Positions 1 to 3,833 of a DNA stretch of 6,200 nt are shown one piece after another. Position 1 is the first letter of the stretch, and each line of letters begins with the position of its first letter. The translations under genes and the position numbers were made by a program. Origin of the DNA: Verrucomicrobiota bacterium (lineage in GTDB: Bacteria; Verrucomicrobiota; Verrucomicrobiia; Limisphaerales; CAZBKV01); NCBI GenBank assembly GCA_021160185.1, contig JAGHDA010000341.1:1-6200 (forward strand), written 5' to 3'. The notes under the pieces are model-generated. The model saw only the letters and a list, made by a program, of their open reading frames with translations. It was not told the origin of the DNA and made no database searches.

Positions 1-80
1 TGGGTTGGTCGAGATGACGCCTCTTCAGCCCTCTCCAGCCGATCCCCTCTGGCGTCGAAGCTTTTGAGAACAGAGTGGAT

Positions 81-99
81 CGCGGCCATCTTGGCCGCG
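81..99. repeat. Perfect 8-bp inverted repeat (hairpin 1 of the upstream palindrome cluster)
   Basis: CGCGGCCA at 81-88 is the exact reverse complement of TGGCCGCG at 92-99, with a 3-base loop (89-91). The inner part reads CATCTTGG. A related CATGTTGG centre occurs about 60 bases downstream (148-155) between short GC-rich arms (CGCC at 142-145, GGCG at 154-157). This suggests related palindromic units, as in REP-like or other dispersed extragenic repeats. No T-run follows, so it is not a typical intrinsic terminator. Membership in a genome-wide repeat family is inference. Confidence 0.5.
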
Positions 100-164
100 G
101 TGCGAAGCCTGCGAGAGGTCGGGACTTAGGGGAAGCAGGAGCGCCGTCATGTTGGCGGCGGCCC

Positions 165-181
165 GCGGGCTGGAAGCCCGC
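165..181. repeat. Perfect 7-bp inverted repeat (hairpin of the upstream palindrome cluster)
   Basis: GCGGGCT at 165-171 pairs exactly with AGCCCGC at 175-181 around the 3-base loop GGA. Together with the hairpin at 81-99 and the weaker CATGTTGG-centred stem at 142-157, it forms a cluster of GC-rich palindromes about 100 bases long in non-coding DNA. From memory, GGGCTGGAAGCCC-like palindromes are common dispersed elements in genomes of Verrucomicrobiota and some other environmental phyla. I have not checked that here. Confidence 0.5.
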
Positions 182-280
182 ACTCCTTTGGAGCCGCCTC
201 CAGCCAATCTCCCCCGGCGCGTAAACAAGCCCGGTGATTGACGCTTTTCGACGCGCCGCCGGGGCGGTAGCATCCGCTTC

Positions 281-403
281 ATGCAAAGTCCGCACCGGAA
301 ACCGTTCGAGGCGCGACATGGGCGGAGGCGGCGTGGGTTCCTCGTTTCCGCCGCGGCGGGGCTGGCCATGGCGGTCCAGACGGCAACTCCGGCGGTTCGC
401 GCC
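281..403 (+). other. Twin-arginine (Tat) signal peptide of the rhamnosidase
   Basis: Residues 1-41 contain a basic n-region with four consecutive arginines followed by G-F-L-V (residues 15-22), matching the RRxFL core of Tat signals. A moderately hydrophobic h-region rich in Ala and Gly follows (about 23-33), then an A-V-R-A cleavage site before Gly42. The mature protein would begin just ahead of the conserved WKAQWIW segment. Tat export implies folding in the cytoplasm before translocation. Sec export cannot be excluded from sequence alone. Confidence 0.72.
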
Positions 404-3262
404 GGGCAGGCCCCTTGGAAAGCTCAATGGATTTGGGCCGCCGGCGACGACGTCCACGGCTACAATCGCGCCGTTCGTTTCCGGCGGGATTTCTTTTGGG
501 ACGGGCGCGGCAGAGTGACGCTCCGGATCACGGCGGACAGCTTTTACCGGCTTTTTCTCAATGGCCGATGGATCAATGACGGCCCTTGCCGCAGTTGGCC
601 CGAGCATTACCAGTACGACGCGATCGACGCCACCCGCTGGCTGCGGCGGGGGACCAACCGGATTGAAGCGATCGCGCGCTACTATGGCGTGGGCGATTTC
701 CACCGTGTGCCGCAACAAGCCGGGTTTCTGGCCCAGTTGGACCGGATCGAACAGGGCCGCGCCGCGCCGCTGGTTTGGACGGATGCCTCTTGGTCCGCCA
801 AGCCCGCTCCCGAATGGATCCGGTCCGCTCCCAAAGTGAGCATCCAGATGGAGCCGGCCGAAGTGTACGACGCGCGGCTGGAAGGGCGCGAGCTGTGGCG
901 CGCGGCGGAAGCGCTCTTCCCGGCCGAAGCGGGGCCATGGAAGGATCTTCATCCCCGGGACGCGCCGTTGCTGACAAAGATCCCAGCGCCTCCGGCGCGG
1001 TTTGTCCGGGCGCGAGCGGTCCGCGCTCGGGGGACCCATCTTTGCGTGCCCGCCGCGCGGCTGGCGCATCCCGGCCTTATTGAGGCCAACAACAACGTGA
1101 GTTGCGCAGGCGGCCTGGCCACGGTGATCGAGACAGCCGCTCCGGCCGAGCTGGAAATTCTAGGATCGGAATTCCGGCTGTCCCTCGACGGCAAACGGAT
1201 CGGGCGGGGGCGGCATGCGTTGAAGCCGGGGCCTCACCTGTTGCTGGGGTTTGTGGCGCAAATTGTGGGCCACGCCAAAGAGAAGTCGCTCGATCTTGTC
1301 TTCCCTCCCGGAGCGAAGCTGGTCAATCCGATCGATCCGGACGCGGCCAATCCCTGGTGCTACATCCGCCTTCGGGAATTTGCTTTCGCTACCAACGACC
1401 TGCGCTGGATCGCGTTCCGGAGCGAGGACCGCCGGATCGCGAAGGCGCTTCGGGAATATGACGCGGCCGTCTCGGACTGGCTGCGCCGGGCTGCAAGCCC
1501 CGAGGCGTTCCGGAAACTGCTCGGCGCGCGCGCCGAAACGTTGTCTCGCGAAGCGCTGTTCGTGACGGACCCGATCTGGAAGTTTCAACACCAACAGCCG
1601 GTTCCAGGCGCAAGCGCCCGTGTGGACCGGCCCGAAGGCGCTCTCTACGAAGCCTTGCCCCCCGCCGTGGCGCATCCGAATCCGCGCGGGGACCTCGAAC
1701 TGCTCTACGATCTGGGAGTTCAACGCTGCGGCTACTATGAACTGGTCCTGGAGGCGGAGGCGGGCGCGACGGTGGACGTCGCCGGCGTGGAATACATTGC
1801 GCCGGACGGACGCATCCAGCACACCGGCCGCAATCGCAACGGGCTCCGGTACATCACCAAAGCGGGACTCAACCGATTCGTCTCTCTCAAGCGCCGTTCC
1901 GGCCGCTACCTTTTCCTGACCCTCCGGAACTTCCATCGGCCGATTCGCATTCATCTGCTTCGGGTAATCGAATCCGTTTACCCGATCGAGCAGATCGGCG
2001 ATTTCGCCTGCAGCGACGGGCGGCTCAACCAGATCTGGGACATCTCGCTGCGCACGCTCAAGCTGTGCATGGAAGACACGTTCACCGATTGTCCGCTTTA
2101 TGAGCAGACCCTGTGGGTGGGCGACGCGCGCAACGAGTCGCTCTTCGCCTACGGCGTGTTCGGCGCGACCGATCTGGCCCGGCGGTGCATCCGTCTTACG
2201 GCCCAGTCCCTCGATCGGTATCCGATGGTCGGCGGCCAGGTTCCCTCCTGCTGGGACATGATTCTGCCGGCGTGGAGTTTCCTGTGGGGCGTCTCGACGT
2301 GGGACTATTACTGGCGGACGGGGGACAAGGCCTTTCTGCGCGAGGTGTGGCCGGCCGCGCTTCAAAACCTGCGCGGCGCGGAGCGGTGCGTGGACGAGCG
2401 AGGCCTGTTCACCGCGCCGTTCTGGAATTTCTTTGATTGGACAGGCATCGACCAGAACCGCAAGACCGTGCTTCACAACACCATGTTCTTCGTGGGCGCG
2501 ATCGACGCTGCGCTGAAGGAAGCCGAGGTTCTGGGCGATTCCAAGCCTGTTCCTTGGTTGCGCCGGCTCCGCGCGCGGCTTGTCGCCGGAGTAAATCGGC
2601 TTTGGGACCCTGCCAAGGGCGCCTACCCGGACGCGGTGGGGGACGACGGCCGCCCCAGCCCCAAGACATCCCAGCACACCTCTTTCCTGGCGGTCCTTTT
2701 TGACATTGCGGAGCCTGACTATCTGGACGCGATCCGGCGCAACCTCCTCAACCCGCCTCCCGGCATGACGCGCATCGGCTCGCCCTTCGCCGCCTTTTAC
2801 CTGTATCAAGCGATGGAGAAGCTCGGGCTGGAAGAGGAGATTATCCGGGCAATCTACGCCAACTACCTGCCGATGCTCGAAGCGGGAGCGACGACGGTGT
2901 GGGAAAGCTTTCCCAGCGGCACGACCGGCTCGAACAACTTTCCCACGCGGAGCCATTGCCACGCCTGGTCCAGCGCGCCGTGCTACTACCTGCCGCGAGT
3001 GATCCTCGGCCTGCGGGCCGTCGCCCCGGGCGGAGAACAATGGGTTTTGAGCCCGCGGCTGTGCGGCTTGGAATGGGCCCGCGGGACCGTGGCGACCCAG
3101 CGCGGCCCTATCCATGTTCGGTGGCGGCGGCGCGGCGAACAGGTGCGGATCCGATGCGAAGCCCCGGAAGGGGTCCGCGTCCTTTTCCAGCCGAACAAAG
3201 GCCTTCAAGGCCTCGAAGTGAAGTTGGAAGGCGCGGTTCGAGCAAAAAGCCCGAAGCGTTGA
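281..3262 (+). CDS. Tat-exported alpha-L-rhamnosidase-like glycoside hydrolase (GH78 type)
   Basis: This is a predicted inverting exo-hydrolase removing terminal alpha-L-rhamnose from polysaccharides, glycosides or pectic side chains, acting in the periplasm or outside the cell. The start at 281 is preferred because it keeps a complete Tat-type leader: RRRRGFLV at residues 15-22, a short hydrophobic stretch, and a likely cleavage site after AVRA (residue 41). The next in-frame ATG (368) would destroy the leader. The upstream ribosome-binding site is weak (GGGGCGG at 261-267). Residues about 45-160 resemble the N-terminal beta-sandwich of bacterial rhamnosidases. About 465-570 is a further beta domain, 575-905 the (alpha/alpha)6 catalytic barrel, and about 910-985 a C-terminal beta domain. 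The motif at 603-617 (DCPLYEQTLWVGDAR) supplies D603, E608 and D615, with the same spacing as the essential acidic residues D567, E572 and D579 of Bacillus RhaB. E875 in TTVWESF matches RhaB E841, the candidate general base. Residues about 240-440 are not clearly assignable. The family is well supported, but the exact substrate is unknown and other inverting barrel specificities remain possible. Confidence 0.88.
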   Translation: MQSPHRKPFEARHGRRRRGFLVSAAAGLAMAVQTATPAVRAGQAPWKAQWIWAAGDDVHGYNRAVRFRRDFFWDGRGRVTLRITADSFYRLFLNGRWINDGPCRSWPEHYQYDAIDATRWLRRGTNRIEAIARYYGVGDFHRVPQQAGFLAQLDRIEQGRAAPLVWTDASWSAKPAPEWIRSAPKVSIQMEPAEVYDARLEGRELWRAAEALFPAEAGPWKDLHPRDAPLLTKIPAPPARFVRARAVRARGTHLCVPAARLAHPGLIEANNNVSCAGGLATVIETAAPAELEILGSEFRLSLDGKRIGRGRHALKPGPHLLLGFVAQIVGHAKEKSLDLVFPPGAKLVNPIDPDAANPWCYIRLREFAFATNDLRWIAFRSEDRRIAKALREYDAAVSDWLRRAASPEAFRKLLGARAETLSREALFVTDPIWKFQHQQPVPGASARVDRPEGALYEALPPAVAHPNPRGDLELLYDLGVQRCGYYELVLEAEAGATVDVAGVEYIAPDGRIQHTGRNRNGLRYITKAGLNRFVSLKRRSGRYLFLTLRNFHRPIRIHLLRVIESVYPIEQIGDFACSDGRLNQIWDISLRTLKLCMEDTFTDCPLYEQTLWVGDARNESLFAYGVFGATDLARRCIRLTAQSLDRYPMVGGQVPSCWDMILPAWSFLWGVSTWDYYWRTGDKAFLREVWPAALQNLRGAERCVDERGLFTAPFWNFFDWTGIDQNRKTVLHNTMFFVGAIDAALKEAEVLGDSKPVPWLRRLRARLVAGVNRLWDPAKGAYPDAVGDDGRPSPKTSQHTSFLAVLFDIAEPDYLDAIRRNLLNPPPGMTRIGSPFAAFYLYQAMEKLGLEEEIIRAIYANYLPMLEAGATTVWESFPSGTTGSNNFPTRSHCHAWSSAPCYYLPRVILGLRAVAPGGEQWVLSPRLCGLEWARGTVATQRGPIHVRWRRRGEQVRIRCEAPEGVRVLFQPNKGLQGLEVKLEGAVRAKSPKR

Positions 3263-3267
3263 TCCCG

Positions 3268-3283
3268 CCTGGGCCGGCTCAGG
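3268..3283. terminator. Weak hairpin in the convergent gap, possible bidirectional terminator
   Basis: CCTGGG at 3268-3273 pairs with CTCAGG at 3278-3283 (five Watson-Crick pairs and one G-T) around the loop CCGG. It lies between the stop of the rhamnosidase gene (TGA at 3260-3262) and the stop of the convergent lipoprotein gene (TGA on the minus strand, 3281-3279), and overlaps the latter. There is no T-run on either side and the stem is short, so it is only a candidate. Confidence 0.2.
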
Positions 3284-3833
3284 GAACGGTGACGGCCTGG
3301 ATGACGCTCGGCGCGGCGACGATCGCCCGGCCCGAGGGCGGCGTGTACCGCGCCGTCACCGTCACAAACTTGGTCCGGACGGTTTTTGGGATCCACGAGA
3401 GAACCAGATCGTAAGCCGGGCCGATGCTCGTGCGGTAGGCGCGCGGGGCTAGCTCGGCGGGGCTGTAGGTCCAAGTGTGGAAAGGCTTGCCCGGCTTTAC
3501 GGGGTCAGGCCGGCCTTCGTAAGCGAGGATTTCCAGGCGTCCTTCACGGATGGAAACGGATCGCGTCCCGCGCGGATCCGTCGCAAACACCTTCACCGCC
3601 ACGCCGTCCGCGCCCGGCTTTTGGTCCAGATTGAGCGCCATCGGGAGCGCGAGCAGGTGAATCGCGCCCACGCTCCCGCCGGCGCCGCCCGAGGCAGTTG
3701 CGCAGCCTCCGACCAGCCCCGCGGCAAGGAACAGAACCAGCGCCGCCTTAAGGCACGATGACGCGGACGGCGTTGGTCTGAACTTGCCCTCCCAGATCGA
3801 TGTCGTTGAGCGCGTTGGTTTGGACCTGTCCAT
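3279..3833 (-). CDS. Small lipoprotein of unknown function, translationally overlapping the secretin gene
   Basis: This is a 184-residue predicted lipoprotein. Residues 30-43 are hydrophobic (ALVLFLAAGLVGG) and lead to a lipobox, VGGC, with the lipidated cysteine at position 44. A Gly/Ser/Ala linker follows (45-57), then a domain of about 125 residues rich in short beta-strand-like segments (KVFAT, RLEILAYEG, FVTVTARYT), suggesting a small beta-sandwich. I do not recognise a named family; similar short lipoproteins probably occur in PVC bacteria. ATG at 3833 is the only ATG, GTG or TTG in this frame upstream of the lipobox, so the gene must start inside the secretin gene (86-base overlap) unless a rare start is used. 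That gives an unusually long n-region of about 29 residues. The minus-strand AGGAG (3851-3847) sits 13 bases before the ATG, farther than ideal. Overlap with the secretin suggests coupled translation and a shared envelope role. A pilotin-like function is possible but unproven. Confidence 0.75.
   Translation of the reverse strand: MDRSKPTRSTTSIWEGKFRPTPSASSCLKAALVLFLAAGLVGGCATASGGAGGSVGAIHLLALPMALNLDQKPGADGVAVKVFATDPRGTRSVSIREGRLEILAYEGRPDPVKPGKPFHTWTYSPAELAPRAYRTSIGPAYDLVLSWIPKTVRTKFVTVTARYTPPSGRAIVAAPSVIQAVTVP

Larger units (their letters stand above)
1..280. other. Intergenic region upstream of the rhamnosidase gene, rich in short palindromes
   Basis: I find no convincing gene here. The plus-strand frame starting at base 1 stays open only to a TAG at 127-129, and its translation resembles no family I know. 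A minus-strand frame covers 25-369, but it runs into the rhamnosidase signal-peptide region and has an Arg/Pro/Ala-rich, low-complexity composition typical of translated GC-rich spacer. The stretch holds at least two clear hairpins and a weaker third between about 81 and 181 (listed separately). I see no clear -10/-35 pair; a TTGACG at 238-243 has no partner at the right distance. The promoter of the downstream gene probably lies between about 190 and 280 but cannot be pinpointed. Confidence 0.6.

Noticed and set aside
1..129. Possible C-terminus of an upstream plus-strand gene, open from base 1 to a TAG at 127-129
   Set aside because: It is only 42 codons, has no recognisable motif, and runs through the hairpin at 81-99. 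Chance openness in GC-rich DNA is enough to explain it.
238..280. A sigma-70-type promoter using TTGACG at 238-243
   Set aside because: No AT-rich -10 hexamer lies 16-18 bases downstream; that position is GC-rich, and the start codon follows too closely.
25..369. A 114-codon minus-strand open frame over the upstream spacer
   Set aside because: It overlaps the rhamnosidase Tat leader and the palindrome cluster. Its low-complexity basic composition looks like translated repeat DNA, not a protein.
1160..3208. A 682-codon open frame on the minus strand opposite the rhamnosidase gene
   Set aside because: The plus-strand frame has clear GH78 motifs over the whole interval. The antisense frame has no recognisable domain and is Arg/Pro/Ala-rich, as expected from a mirror frame in GC-rich coding DNA.
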